Origin: Gammaproteobacteria bacterium
GTDB lineage: Bacteria; Pseudomonadota; Gammaproteobacteria; Steroidobacterales; Steroidobacteraceae
DNA: 59,827 nucleotides
NCBI GenBank assembly: GCA_016874055.1
Contig: VGVG01000008.1
Location: 1 to 59,827, forward strand
Direction of reading: 5' to 3'
This document shows positions 1-7,957 of this stretch, piece after piece (the first letter of the stretch is position 1; each line of letters starts with the position of its first letter). The translations under genes were made by a program, and so were the position numbers. The notes under the pieces were generated by a model. That model was not told the origin of the DNA, did no database searches, and worked only from the letters and a program-made list of their open reading frames with translations.

Positions 1-994
1 GTCTGCCGCAGCGGGTGATGGTGATCGCCTTGTCGTGGAAGGGATAGTCGAGCTCTCCGATGCCGGTGTAGGGGCGCGGTGAGGGTGGATAGAGCTCGCT
101 CGGTGTCTTCATACCAAGCGCTTGATGAGGGCGTACCTGATTGAACTCGTCAACGAACGTATCAAAGCGCGCTTGCTGCTGAAGTAGGTTTTTCCCCGCG
201 GGTTTGGTGGCTTCTTTCTTGAGCGTCAAATGCATGCGCTCGTGCCGTCCGTTCTGCTGTGGGCGTCCTGGCTTGATGCGCTCGAGCGCGATGCCGAGCC
301 GCAGCCACCAGACCGCGAGCGTGGTGAGCCCAAAGAGCGCCCAGCCACTGGCGAAAGGTGTGCCGTTATCGGTTCTGATGGATTTAGGCAGGCCGTACTC
401 ACGAAAGAGCCGTTCAAAGACGGTGACGGCGTACTGAGTTCGGGTGTTGCTGAGCGCCTCACAGCCGATGAGATAGCGACTCGCGAAGTCGGTGACGGTG
501 AGCGGATAGCAGTAGCGACCATCGGCGAGCATGAACTCGCCCTGGTAGTCGGCGCACCAGAGGTCGTTGGGTTCAGTGGGGATTGAGAGCGCGGTCCCCT
601 CGGCCTTGTAGCGTCTCTGACGACCCCGTTTGACGAGGCCATGGCGATCAAGGGCGGCATGCACGGTGCTGATGGCCGGTAAGGGAACCTCGCCACCGAT
701 GCGCCGCCGCCGCTTTTCGCGGATTTTGGGAGCACCCCAGCTGGGGTGCTCACGCTTGATCGAGAGGATCTCGTTCTCGATCTGGAAGGGTAATTGTCGA
801 GCCTGCCGGAAGGGCTTACGGCTGCGATCAGTTAGTCCCTCCAGCCCCGTATCCTTGTACCGATTGAAGATCTTGTAGCCTGTTTTACGGGAGATCTCGA
901 ACTCCCGACACAGCTCTGCCATCTTCTCGCCCTCGAGCAGGCGAGCCACGAACCGAAGACGCTCATCCATCTTGCAACACTCCCGCCATGGCAT
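1..994 (-). CDS. IS481-family transposase (3' end missing at window edge)
   Basis: This is a DDE integrase-type transposase that would catalyse insertion of its own element. About 331 residues are visible with no stop, so the C-terminus lies outside the window. From an ATG at 994 the protein has an N-terminal helix-turn-helix region (about residues 10-60, with motifs like CREFEISRKTGYKIFNRY), then an rve-type catalytic core. Core motifs are WCADYQGEF near residue 146 (first Asp), RTDNGTPFAS near 206 (second Asp) and GRPQQNGRHERMH near 250 (Glu). This order and wording are typical of IS481. A second ATG at 989 is out of frame. The long open frames on the opposite strand of this gene are shadows. 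Confidence 0.88.
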   Translation of the reverse strand, partial: MPWRECCKMDERLRFVARLLEGEKMAELCREFEISRKTGYKIFNRYKDTGLEGLTDRSRKPFRQARQLPFQIENEILSIKREHPSWGAPKIREKRRRRIGGEVPLPAISTVHAALDRHGLVKRGRQRRYKAEGTALSIPTEPNDLWCADYQGEFMLADGRYCYPLTVTDFASRYLIGCEALSNTRTQYAVTVFERLFREYGLPKSIRTDNGTPFASGWALFGLTTLAVWWLRLGIALERIKPGRPQQNGRHERMHLTLKKEATKPAGKNLLQQQARFDTFVDEFNQVRPHQALGMKTPSELYPPSPRPYTGIGELDYPFHDKAITITRCGR

Positions 995-1020
995 CTGCGT
1001 GTCTCCCGCAAATGCCGGAA

Positions 1021-1061
1021 AGTGTTACCTATGTGATCGGTATGACCGGTAACCTATGTGC
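1021..1061. repeat. Putative terminal repeat of the IS481 element
   Basis: This 41-bp stretch just outside the transposase start contains two copies of ACCTATGTG in direct orientation and an imperfect dyad, GTTACC and GGTAAC, about 18 bp apart. Its position beyond the N-terminus of the transposase fits an IS terminal inverted repeat that also carries the transposase promoter or binding site. The exact IS edge is uncertain. The neighbouring minus-strand gene runs into it and takes its TAG stop at 1054-1056 from it. Confidence 0.5.
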
Positions 1062-1614
1062 CGAAAAGCACATCTTGTGTTTCAAAATTCGGTCCGCAGC
1101 GTAGACTTCTTCGCGCCATCTCAGCCTTCTTCCTAACCTCTGGATCGCTGTTGATAAGTAGCCGCATCAAAAGCATTCCGCGACGAGTTGGCGAAACGAC
1201 TTGCGATTCGGCCTGTCGCGACCGAACGACCGTGAGGTCTACTTTCCCACCGGCCACATTTTTATCACTTACAACAAAAAAGTTATCTGACGTCGAAGCG
1301 TAGAGGGCAATCGACCAGTATCTCGGATAGTCGGTCTCGAGGGTCACCCGAAACGGCGTATCGGACAGATCAAAGAAACACACAGCGTAGAGTAAGTCCG
1401 GACTGGGCATCACGATGCGGCGCTGGTTGTGATCGGTCGGCGGGGGTAAGATGACTCCGCCCGCACGTTCGAGGGTCAAGTCCGCTGATCCCCCGGTGAT
1501 GATACGATCCATAATAAGACGGGGCAGGGCCCAAATTGTCAGTCCGTGTATCAGCACGACAACTAATGCGGCAAGGATAAAATGCCGTATCCATTGCGAT
1601 TTCTGATCGCTCAT
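1054..1614 (-). CDS. DUF1254-like small membrane-anchored protein, 3' end overlapping the IS
   Basis: The product is about 186 residues with one N-terminal membrane segment (about residues 10-32, hydrophobic run around FILAALVVVLIHGLTIWAL) and a soluble domain. The domain contains the motif SPDLLYAVCFFDLS and a segment beginning YPRYWSIALYASTSDNFF, resembling the N-terminal (DUF1254) half of the DUF1254/DUF1214 family. The function is unknown. The ATG at 1614 overlaps the upstream DUF1214 gene's stop (ATGA), so the two are probably translated together. The last residues before the stop appear to be encoded by the end of the IS481 element, so the native C-terminus may have been replaced by a few residues. 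I chose the ATG over a GTG two codons upstream because of the coupling. Confidence 0.6.
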   Translation of the reverse strand: MSDQKSQWIRHFILAALVVVLIHGLTIWALPRLIMDRIITGGSADLTLERAGGVILPPPTDHNQRRIVMPSPDLLYAVCFFDLSDTPFRVTLETDYPRYWSIALYASTSDNFFVVSDKNVAGGKVDLTVVRSRQAESQVVSPTRRGMLLMRLLINSDPEVRKKAEMARRSLRCGPNFETQDVLFGT

Positions 1615-2228
1615 TGACACGCTCCGACGCGCCGAATGCTTGGCGTGGCGAGTAACCCGGGGGCGTGCTGGACAGCCTCCGAGGCGCTATATAGCCGAAG
1701 CGTTAGGTGTATAACGCCGCTGCGCGACGTAGGAATCCACGAGGCGTCGCTCTGCGAGGAATTTGTGGGCGCGCCGATGGTGGCGCTGAATCGCCCTTCG
1801 TTATCTAGCCTGACGGTCTCGCTGCTGACGCTGTAGCGTTTTAGGTCGTTGGGGAACAGAAAGTGATCGGCGTCGTAGGCGGTCAGGCTCCACCAGCGAG
1901 CCGGCGGCGGCAGACCCTCGACGCGATAGTGGCACTCGGCACGAAGCGTTACTCCGTTATCGTCGTGATCGGTCGTGTAGTACAGCGTTTCGCTGCGGTT
2001 GAGGGCGAGCACGGCGCCGAGTGCAATGCGTGCGCGAGTATAGACGTCCGCGTCTCGGCTGCCCGCGAGTAGGTTCACGCGCCACGTGCCCACCCTTTCG
2101 CCCGAGACACCCACCTTTGTCAGCCAGAGCAAGGCACTGCCTACGCCGAGTGCTACAGCCAGCAGATATAAGCCTGACAGGAGGATGATCTGCCGCCTTC
2201 GGTTGTGAGTGTTGATGTCTACGCTCAA
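1611..2228 (-). CDS. DUF1214-domain membrane-anchored protein
   Basis: The product is 205 residues from a TTG at 2228, the only plausible start because no ATG lies nearby. A hydrophobic helix at about residues 13-36 is followed by a soluble domain. The motif WWSLTAYDADHFLFPN, then KRYSV and a late HLTLRLY segment, is characteristic of DUF1214, normally the C-terminal half of larger DUF1254/DUF1214 proteins. Here the two halves are separate, anchored, overlapping genes. The gene lies 8 bp downstream of the alpha/beta hydrolase in a five-gene minus-strand run starting with a flavin monooxygenase. The biochemical role of the family is not known to me. Confidence 0.7.
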   Translation of the reverse strand: MSVDINTHNRRRQIILLSGLYLLAVALGVGSALLWLTKVGVSGERVGTWRVNLLAGSRDADVYTRARIALGAVLALNRSETLYYTTDHDDNGVTLRAECHYRVEGLPPPARWWSLTAYDADHFLFPNDLKRYSVSSETVRLDNEGRFSATIGAPTNSSQSDASWIPTSRSGVIHLTLRLYSASEAVQHAPGLLATPSIRRVGACQ

Positions 2229-2236
2229 AGCGGCGC

Positions 2237-3202
2237 CTAGCCTCGGCTACGTGCTAATACGTCGCGAACGAAACGAGCGACGCGCTCGGGTTGTGTGAGC
2301 GGCAGCATATGTCCGCCGGTGATGACCTCAAGCCGACACAAGGGCACTCGCTCGGCAAAACGCGTGCCGTGAATGCGGTAGTCGAGGATGGCATCCTCGC
2401 GGCCGTAGAGCACGGCTATTGGTGGTGCATCGGACCGGTTCAAAGTTTCGTATTGAGACTCAAGAGATGGTAGGACAACCGGTATCGCTTCGAGGTCCTC
2501 AGATGCTCCGATGTACTGACTTGGTCGCAGCGTCAATAGACCACCACCGCGAACCCGATAGTCGCAAGGTACGGTCTCAGGGCCAAAAACAATTGGAAGC
2601 ACGCGATGCCGAGCGATTATGAGGCCCGGAGTCGCTAACACCATCGCAACAAACCGCCTAGCGAAATGTCCTCGCGCGTTAAGCGCCAGAAACACACGCG
2701 GGAACCGGCCGGCGTGGTGGGTGAGCGGGGCGATCAGCGCGAGGCCTGCTACGCGGTTCGGGTGACGAAGCGCGAGGGTCAGCGACAGCGCGCCGCCGAG
2801 CGAGTGACCGACAAAGAGTGCGCGCTTGATCCGAAGTCCATCGAGGAGGGCAACGACGGCATCAGCCTGTTCCGTGAGTGTGGTGACGCTGCCTGTCTTA
2901 CGCGCGGAGTAGCCAGATCCCGGTCGATCGATGGCGATGACGCGGGTATCGGTAGAGAGCTCATCGACGAGTGCGTATTTAAAGTGGTGGAGGTGCGCGC
3001 CAAGGCCATGGATCATCACAATGGCAGGCTTTCCTAGCGGAGCACCCCCTTGATCGATGTAGTGGAGTCGCACACCCGTCACTTCTAGGAATTTGCCGCA
3101 GGGCGGGATGGCTTGTTCGACCTTCGTCGTTACATGACGTGTGAGGAGTGCGAGAGCTGCCGATATCGTAATTACGGCAAGCAGGATCGAGATCAGCGTC
3201 AT
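2237..3202 (-). CDS. Alpha/beta-fold hydrolase with N-terminal membrane segment
   Basis: The 321-residue protein is probably an esterase or lipase-like hydrolase. Residues 1-21 form a hydrophobic anchor or uncleaved signal. The core shows the oxyanion HGLG motif (65-68), the nucleophile elbow GHSLGG with Ser134, a late Asp in GREDAILDYR and the catalytic His in GGHMLPL, so the full Ser-Asp-His triad is present. Its ATG overlaps the stop of the SDR gene (ATGA), and the SDR lies just behind a Baeyer-Villiger-like monooxygenase. An ester product of that monooxygenase would be a natural substrate, but this is inferred from context only. Epoxide hydrolase or meta-cleavage hydrolase activity cannot be excluded. 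Confidence 0.85.
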   Translation of the reverse strand: MTLISILLAVITISAALALLTRHVTTKVEQAIPPCGKFLEVTGVRLHYIDQGGAPLGKPAIVMIHGLGAHLHHFKYALVDELSTDTRVIAIDRPGSGYSARKTGSVTTLTEQADAVVALLDGLRIKRALFVGHSLGGALSLTLALRHPNRVAGLALIAPLTHHAGRFPRVFLALNARGHFARRFVAMVLATPGLIIARHRVLPIVFGPETVPCDYRVRGGGLLTLRPSQYIGASEDLEAIPVVLPSLESQYETLNRSDAPPIAVLYGREDAILDYRIHGTRFAERVPLCRLEVITGGHMLPLTQPERVARFVRDVLARSRG

Positions 3203-4023
3203 AACTCAAAACTTTTCAGCAACGATCCATAGGTCACCGGCAGGAGGCGTTCGAGCCAGCAACCAAAGCGCGCATCGGCACCGACCATAACGCGTGGTCG
3301 CCGACGTTCGACACCAGCGAGAATGATTTCGGCGGCTTTCGCTGGCGGCTTGCGTAGTAGCCGTCTGGATTTCTCGAGTTGTTGCGAAATAGTTTCTTTA
3401 GAGAGAATCGGAGAAAACCGGGCGCTGCTCGCGATCGAGGTGGCAACACCGCCGGGGCAGACGGTGCTTACGCCGACGGTGGTGCCCTTGAGTTCGTGAC
3501 GTAAAGCATCGCTAAAGCCGCGGACGGCGAACTTACTCGCTGAATAATGTGTTTGCCCGGCGGGCGCAATGATGCTGAAGAGGCTTGCAATATTGACGAT
3601 GTGTGCATCGGATCGCGTTAGCAGCATAGGCAGGAAAGCGCGGGTCATGCGTACGACGCCGTGGAAGTTGATTTCAAACAGCCAGTCAAAATCTGCTTCG
3701 GTAGTTTCTAGAAAGCGACCTCGGACGGCGACGCCCGCGTTATTGAAGAGCAGGTCGATCGCCGAATGATGGCGGATCACTTCGTTCGGAAAATCGGCAA
3801 CGAGCTCCCGTGAGGCAACGTCGAGCTCATGGATCGATACACGAATACCTGAGGCTGCGACGAGTACCGCCGTCGCAGCGAGATTTTCTTGATTGATGTC
3901 GGCGAGTGCGAGGTGGCAACCTCGGCTAGCTAAAGCTTGTGCTAGAGCGCGACCGATACCGCTGCCTGCGCCCGTGATGACAGCCGTCTTATCGCGAAAG
4001 TTGAGCAGAGAGCTTTTCAGCAC
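3199..4023 (-). CDS. Short-chain dehydrogenase/reductase (SDR)
   Basis: This is a classical NAD(P)-dependent oxidoreductase of 274 residues. Visible motifs are the cofactor-binding TGAGSGIG (17-24), NNAG (94-97), a catalytic Ser in NIASLFS (147) and YSASK (Tyr160, Lys164). An open frame extends far upstream, but it runs through the monooxygenase gene. I place the start at the GTG at 4023, five bases past the monooxygenase stop, because the SDR fold begins there. The protein resembles acyl-glycerone-phosphate reductase-like and SadH-like SDRs that accompany flavin monooxygenases. In this operon it could oxidise the alcohol that feeds the monooxygenase, or process the product. Confidence 0.85.
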   Translation of the reverse strand: MLKSSLLNFRDKTAVITGAGSGIGRALAQALASRGCHLALADINQENLAATAVLVAASGIRVSIHELDVASRELVADFPNEVIRHHSAIDLLFNNAGVAVRGRFLETTEADFDWLFEINFHGVVRMTRAFLPMLLTRSDAHIVNIASLFSIIAPAGQTHYSASKFAVRGFSDALRHELKGTTVGVSTVCPGGVATSIASSARFSPILSKETISQQLEKSRRLLRKPPAKAAEIILAGVERRRPRVMVGADARFGCWLERLLPVTYGSLLKSFEL

Positions 4024-4027
4024 GAGC

Positions 4028-5485
4028 TCAGCTTCCCGCACGTCCGAACCTGAGGACCGGATCGCTGATGCGTCGGTAGCGCGTGACACCGAGGTCACGC
4101 AAATAGGTTTGATAGACTCGCCATGGGAAGCGATCGCCTTGTTTGGGTAGCCCTTCGAGTGCACGCAGGACATAGCCGGAGCTAAAGTCGATGAACGGCA
4201 TCTCGCCGACAGATGAATCGCGAACTGGAACGGCGTACTGGTAGCCGTGTCGATCAAAATACCCGATCAGCCGGCAAACGTAGGCGGCGATCAGGTCGGC
4301 ACGCAACGTCCACGAGGCGTTGGTATAGCCAAAGGTGAGTACGAGATTCGGGATACCGCTCAGCATCGCACCACGATAAACCATCGAATCGTCCAAATTG
4401 ACAGCTTTATCGTCAAGCGATAGATGAATTGCGCCGAGTGGCAATACTTTAAGTCCCGTGGCAGTAACAATGATGTCGGCAGCGAGCGTCTCACCCGAGT
4501 TTAGTTTGACGCCCTCTGGTACGAAACGATTAATGGTATCTGTGACGACGCTAACTCGGCCCTTTGCGATAGCCTGAAAGAGATCACCATCGGGTGCGGC
4601 GCAGACGCGCTGGTCCCAAGGATTGTAGCCCGGTTTGAAATGGCGGGCGACGTCGTAACCTTTCGGAAGATCCTCAGCCGCAAGTTCAACGAGGCGTTGG
4701 CCGAACCAGCGCGGATACTTACGAGCTAATTGATAGAAGAATGAAGTGAGCAAAATGTGTTTCCAACGTACAGCTGGATAGAGGACAGCAGCCGGCAGTA
4801 TTTTTGATAGCACGCGAGCCCAAGGGTCGACGCTCGGCTGGTTGACCACGTAGGAGGGCGAACGCTGTAACTGCGTAACGTGCAAGGCTTTCTCGGCAAG
4901 CGCAGGTACAAGCGTAACGGCCGTTGCGCCACTCCCGATCACGACGATGCGACGACCAGTATAGTCCAGGCTCTCGGGCCAGAACTGGGGGTGAATGATC
5001 TGGCCGCAGAAGTCCGCTTCGCCTTCAAAATGGGGTCGATAGCCTTCGGTGTAGCTGTAGTAGCCGGTGCAGAGGTGTAGGAAGCGAGTACACAGCGACG
5101 ACGTCGCGCCGGCGCGATCGCGGACCGTAACGGTCCACTCGCAACGCGCACTCGACCAGTCCACCGACTCGACTCGCTTACCATACTGAATTATTGAGGC
5201 GACACCGCTTTCATTCGCCATCTCGCGTAAATAGTCGAGTATTGCGGGCCCATCAACGATCGATTTAGATGTGCGCCAAGGCTTCGCTTTGAAGCCGAAC
5301 GTGTACATGTCAGAGTCCGAGCGGATGCCGGGGTAACGAAAGAGATCCCAAGTTCCGCCGAGGCGGTCACGCGACTCTAGGATGACGATTTTCTTGGAGG
5401 GGAATCGGCGGCGGAATTCTGCAGCAGCACCGATTCCTGATAGGCCTGCACCCACGATTAGTACATCCAGAGTATCGCTAGACAT
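4028..5485 (-). CDS. Flavin-containing / Baeyer-Villiger-type monooxygenase
   Basis: The 485-residue FAD- and NADPH-dependent monooxygenase would insert oxygen into ketones or oxidise heteroatoms. The FAD fingerprint GAGLSG is at 12-17, the NADPH fingerprint GSGATA at 184-189, and between them FCGQIIHPQFWP (159-170) matches the FxGxxxHxxxW signature of BVMOs and FMOs. GTWDLFRYPGIRSDSDMYTF (45-64) is typical of the EtaA/MymA-like group. The ATG at 5485 has a GGAG ribosome-binding site, so a longer in-frame extension upstream is unlikely. It is the first gene of the minus-strand run with SDR, hydrolase and the DUF1214/1254 pair, recalling ketone-degrading or mymA-like clusters. The substrate cannot be read from sequence. 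Confidence 0.87.
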   Translation of the reverse strand: MSSDTLDVLIVGAGLSGIGAAAEFRRRFPSKKIVILESRDRLGGTWDLFRYPGIRSDSDMYTFGFKAKPWRTSKSIVDGPAILDYLREMANESGVASIIQYGKRVESVDWSSARCEWTVTVRDRAGATSSLCTRFLHLCTGYYSYTEGYRPHFEGEADFCGQIIHPQFWPESLDYTGRRIVVIGSGATAVTLVPALAEKALHVTQLQRSPSYVVNQPSVDPWARVLSKILPAAVLYPAVRWKHILLTSFFYQLARKYPRWFGQRLVELAAEDLPKGYDVARHFKPGYNPWDQRVCAAPDGDLFQAIAKGRVSVVTDTINRFVPEGVKLNSGETLAADIIVTATGLKVLPLGAIHLSLDDKAVNLDDSMVYRGAMLSGIPNLVLTFGYTNASWTLRADLIAAYVCRLIGYFDRHGYQYAVPVRDSSVGEMPFIDFSSGYVLRALEGLPKQGDRFPWRVYQTYLRDLGVTRYRRISDPVLRFGRAGS

Positions 5486-5531
5486 CGTTGCTCCATAGCC
5501 GAGGACCACACCTCTGGTACACGAGCGGCAG

Positions 5532-5559
5532 GATAACAGCACCGGGCTGGCGGGTTATC
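5532..5559. promoter_or_regulatory. Dyad in the divergent promoter region of the monooxygenase and CoA-lyase genes
   Basis: GATAAC at 5532-5537 and its exact reverse complement GTTATC at 5554-5559 are separated by 16 bp between two divergent genes. Each arm resembles a -10 element (TTATCA/TTATCC), so the dyad may be an operator or two divergent -10 boxes. A loose -35-like ATAACA lies 17 bp before TATCAT for the rightward gene. The arms are short, so chance is a real possibility. Confidence 0.25.
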
Positions 5560-5597
5560 ATGGTCGCCGTCCGCACGGGTTGCGGCGAGGACGTGGC

Positions 5598-6461
5598 ATG
5601 CGGTCGATGCTGTTTGTTCCCGGAGACCGGTCGGAGCGTTTCGAAAAAGCGGAGGCAAGCGGGGCGGATGCGGTCATCCTCGACCTCGAAGATGCCCTGG
5701 CAGCTTCAGAGAGACCCAAAGCTCGCGAGGCCATCGCCACTCACCTACGCCGCTCCTCTCGCCCTGTGCCGCTTTGGGTGCGTATCAACCCCATCGACAG
5801 CGCCGATGCTCTTATTGATCTCGCGGCAGTGGTCTCGGCGCGACCCGATGGACTGCTGTTGCCGAAGGCTCGAGACGGCCGGGATGTTCTTCGGCTCGAC
5901 CACTGGCTCGAGGCGCTTGAGGCGGCTCACGGTCTTACCGCAGGCAGTATCAAAATTATTCCGATGATCACCGAGACGGCGGCAGCGATGCTGCAGCTTG
6001 CCTCGTTCGTGCCAACACCTGCGCGAGTGGTTGCCATGACCTGGGGTGCAGAAGATCTCGCCACAGAGCTCGGTGCCGCTGTAAGTCGCGACGACACGGG
6101 TCGACACAACATGCCCTATCAGATGGCAAGCGCAGGCTGTCTCTTTACTGCAGCGGCGGCTGGCGTCAGCGCCATCGATACCGTTGACACCGAGATTGAA
6201 GATTTCGCGGCCGTCGAGCGGCGCGCGCGTAGCTCTCGTCGTGATGGTTATGTGGCAAAGCTAGCGATCCATCCTGCGCAGATTCCCGCGCTGCATGTCG
6301 CATTTACACCGACCGCGGCTGAGGTGGCGCATGCCGAGGCGGTGCTCGCCGCATTCTCGAACTCTCCCGGAGTGGGTGCATTCCGTATCGACGGCAAGCT
6401 TGTCGATCGTCCGCATCTCCTGCAGGCCGAACGAGTGCTAGCGGCGGCGCGCCGCCGATGA
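5598..6461 (+). CDS. HpcH/HpaI-type CoA ester lyase (CitE-like)
   Basis: The 287-residue protein belongs to the CitE/malyl-CoA lyase superfamily, which makes or cleaves C-C bonds of acyl-CoA esters such as malyl-, citramalyl- or hydroxyacyl-CoA. Visible motifs are MLFVPGDRSERFEKA at the start, ILDLEDAL with the acidic metal ligand, a substrate-binding LLLPKA, and MTWGAEDLA in the second half, which carries another metal-binding acidic residue. I use the ATG at 5598, preceded by GAGG at a good distance, rather than an upstream TTG. It is divergent from the monooxygenase and overlaps the DUF2256 gene by four bases. A free citrate-lyase beta subunit is unlikely because no citD or citF is nearby. 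Confidence 0.82.
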   Translation: MRSMLFVPGDRSERFEKAEASGADAVILDLEDALAASERPKAREAIATHLRRSSRPVPLWVRINPIDSADALIDLAAVVSARPDGLLLPKARDGRDVLRLDHWLEALEAAHGLTAGSIKIIPMITETAAAMLQLASFVPTPARVVAMTWGAEDLATELGAAVSRDDTGRHNMPYQMASAGCLFTAAAAGVSAIDTVDTEIEDFAAVERRARSSRRDGYVAKLAIHPAQIPALHVAFTPTAAEVAHAEAVLAAFSNSPGVGAFRIDGKLVDRPHLLQAERVLAAARRR

Positions 6462-6634
6462 GCCACGAGCGTTCCATTTTTCGCGGTAACAAACAGTCTT
6501 TGCCTGCGAAATCTTGCGCGGTTTGCGGCCGTCCTATGACTTGGGGGAAGTCTTGGGCCAGAAACTGGGGTAGCGTGAAGTACTGCTCAGAGCGCTGTCG
6601 TCGTGACAGCAAGTCAGCTCAGGTCAAAAAATGA
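6458..6634 (+). CDS. DUF2256 mini-protein, coupled to CRY-DASH photolyase
   Basis: The 58-residue protein has two cysteine pairs, SCAVCGRP (Cys20, Cys23) and YCSERC (Cys43, Cys47), which probably bind one zinc, plus the Trp-rich MTWGKSWARNW segment between them. This pattern is the DUF2256 family. Its ATG overlaps the CoA-lyase stop (ATGA) and its own TGA overlaps the photolyase ATG (ATGA), so the three genes appear translationally linked. DUF2256 genes are often found next to photolyase/cryptochrome genes. A role as a photolyase partner is inference. Confidence 0.8.
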   Translation: MSHERSIFRGNKQSLPAKSCAVCGRPMTWGKSWARNWGSVKYCSERCRRDSKSAQVKK

Positions 6635-7927
6635 AAACGTGCATCGCTTGGTTCCGTAACGACCCGCGTCTTCACGATAATCGCATGCTCAGACGGGCAA
6701 TCGAGTGGGGTCATCGGCTGCTTTGCGTGTACATCCACGATTCGAAACACGATGAATACACCCGTTGGGGTTTTCCGCGGATGGGCCGCCATCGCCGTAT
6801 TTTTTTAGCCGATACGCTTCGGGATCTTGACGCCGCGTTGACCCGACTTGGTCATCGTCTTTGGCTCGGGTACGGTCGGCCAAGTGAGGTGTTGCCGAGG
6901 CTCTCGCAGACACTCGGCGCGACGAGTATCGTCTGCGAGCGCATTGCTGCACCCGAGGAGGAGCAAGACGTCGGTAAGGTGCGGGCGGCGGGAGTCGACG
7001 TACAGGCTATTTGGCAATCGAGTCTGCTTGATCCTGACAATCTCTCGTTCGATGTCTCATCGCTGCCGCAGGTATTCTCGGCGTTCCGTAAGCGCGTCGA
7101 GGCGGAGGGCATACAGCCGCCTCGCGCTGAGCCTGCGCCGAGCGAATTGCCGGTGCCGATTACTGCCCTGCCGGAATGGATAAGAATAGATCAAATATTG
7201 AATGGAGTCACGGCGGCGTCCGATGAACGGTCGTCGTTTCCTTACGGGCAACCAAAGTGCCGCGGTGGCAAGTCCGCGGCGCTTGCACATGTGGCGCGTT
7301 ATTTTTCGGGGGCGGCCGCGCAGCGATACAAAGAGACTCGGAATGGCCTGATCGGTATCGACCACTCGACCAAGTTCTCTCCTTGGCTTGCCACCGGATC
7401 GCTCTCGCCGCGCACTCTGTTTGGGGCCTTGAAGTCGCACGAGGCGGCCTGGGGTGCGAACGAGAGCACGTACTGGATTTGGTTCGAATTACTCTGGCGC
7501 GACTACTTTGAGATTTCTACACCTGCAACACGGCTCGTGTCTCTACCGCGCGACCGGGCTCACTCAACAGTCGACGCCTCCGCACGATGACGTGCGTTTC
7601 GCAGCCTGGTGTGCGGGGCGTAGCGGAGAGCCCTTCAATGACTCTGGTATGCGGGAGCTTGCGGCGACGGGTTACCTGTCCAATCGACTTCGGCAGAATG
7701 TTGCAAGTTGGCTCGTGAATGATTTGCGCTGTGATTACCGGGCCGGTGCAGCATGGTTCGAATCACAACTTGTCGATCACGATCCTTGCAGTAATCAGGG
7801 GAATTGGCTTTACCTCGCCGGGCGTGGGACCGACCCGCGCGACGGGCGTCGTTTCGACCCGGAGCCGCAAGCCCGCATGTATGACCCCCACGGGGCCTAT
7901 CGGCTCTTGTGGAATCTGGGCGACTGA
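6631..7927 (+). pseudogene. Cryptochrome-DASH / deoxyribodipyrimidine photolyase with one frameshift
   Basis: This is a light-dependent repair enzyme or blue-light receptor that would bind FAD and an antenna cofactor. Frame one covers residues 1-293: MKTCIAWFRNDPRLHDN at the start, then YKETRNGLIG and STKFSPWLATGSLSPR of the FAD domain, then WFELLWRDYF. At about position 7510 the match continues in the next forward frame, where FRFLH, GYLSNRLRQNVASWL, WFESQL, DHDPCSNQGNWLY and ARMYDPHGAYRLLW follow to a stop at 7925-7927. Removing one G restores a protein of about 431 residues, normal for the family. SNRLRQNVAS and CSNQGNW point to the DASH branch. Without frameshifting, the protein made would lack most of the FAD pocket. 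A sequence error is the main alternative. Confidence 0.85.
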
Positions 7928-7957
7928 GTAATTCTCGCGCCCCTCAGGAGACTTACG

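Larger units (their letters stand above)
1..1061 (-). mobile_element. IS481-family insertion sequence, partial (cut by window start)
   Basis: The element holds one transposase gene reading toward the window start, and its outer end is the motif at 1021-1061. The other end lies outside the window. The inner boundary is inferred: the stop codon of the neighbouring DUF1254-like gene lies inside the terminal motif, so the element appears to have landed in the last codons of that gene. No target-site duplication can be tested because only one end is visible. The family assignment comes from the encoded protein. Confidence 0.75.

Noticed and set aside
204-878. Several long plus-strand open frames over the first kilobase
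   Set aside because: They lie antisense to a clear IS481 transposase with all catalytic motifs and have no family-like sequence.
7490-7530. Programmed ribosomal frameshift in CRY-DASH
   Set aside because: No slippery heptamer, stop-codon context or downstream structure stands out, so mutation or sequence error is simpler.
7755-7772. GGTTCGAATC, resembling a tRNA T-loop
   Set aside because: It is in the photolyase coding sequence (WFES) and no acceptor or anticodon stem can be folded around it.
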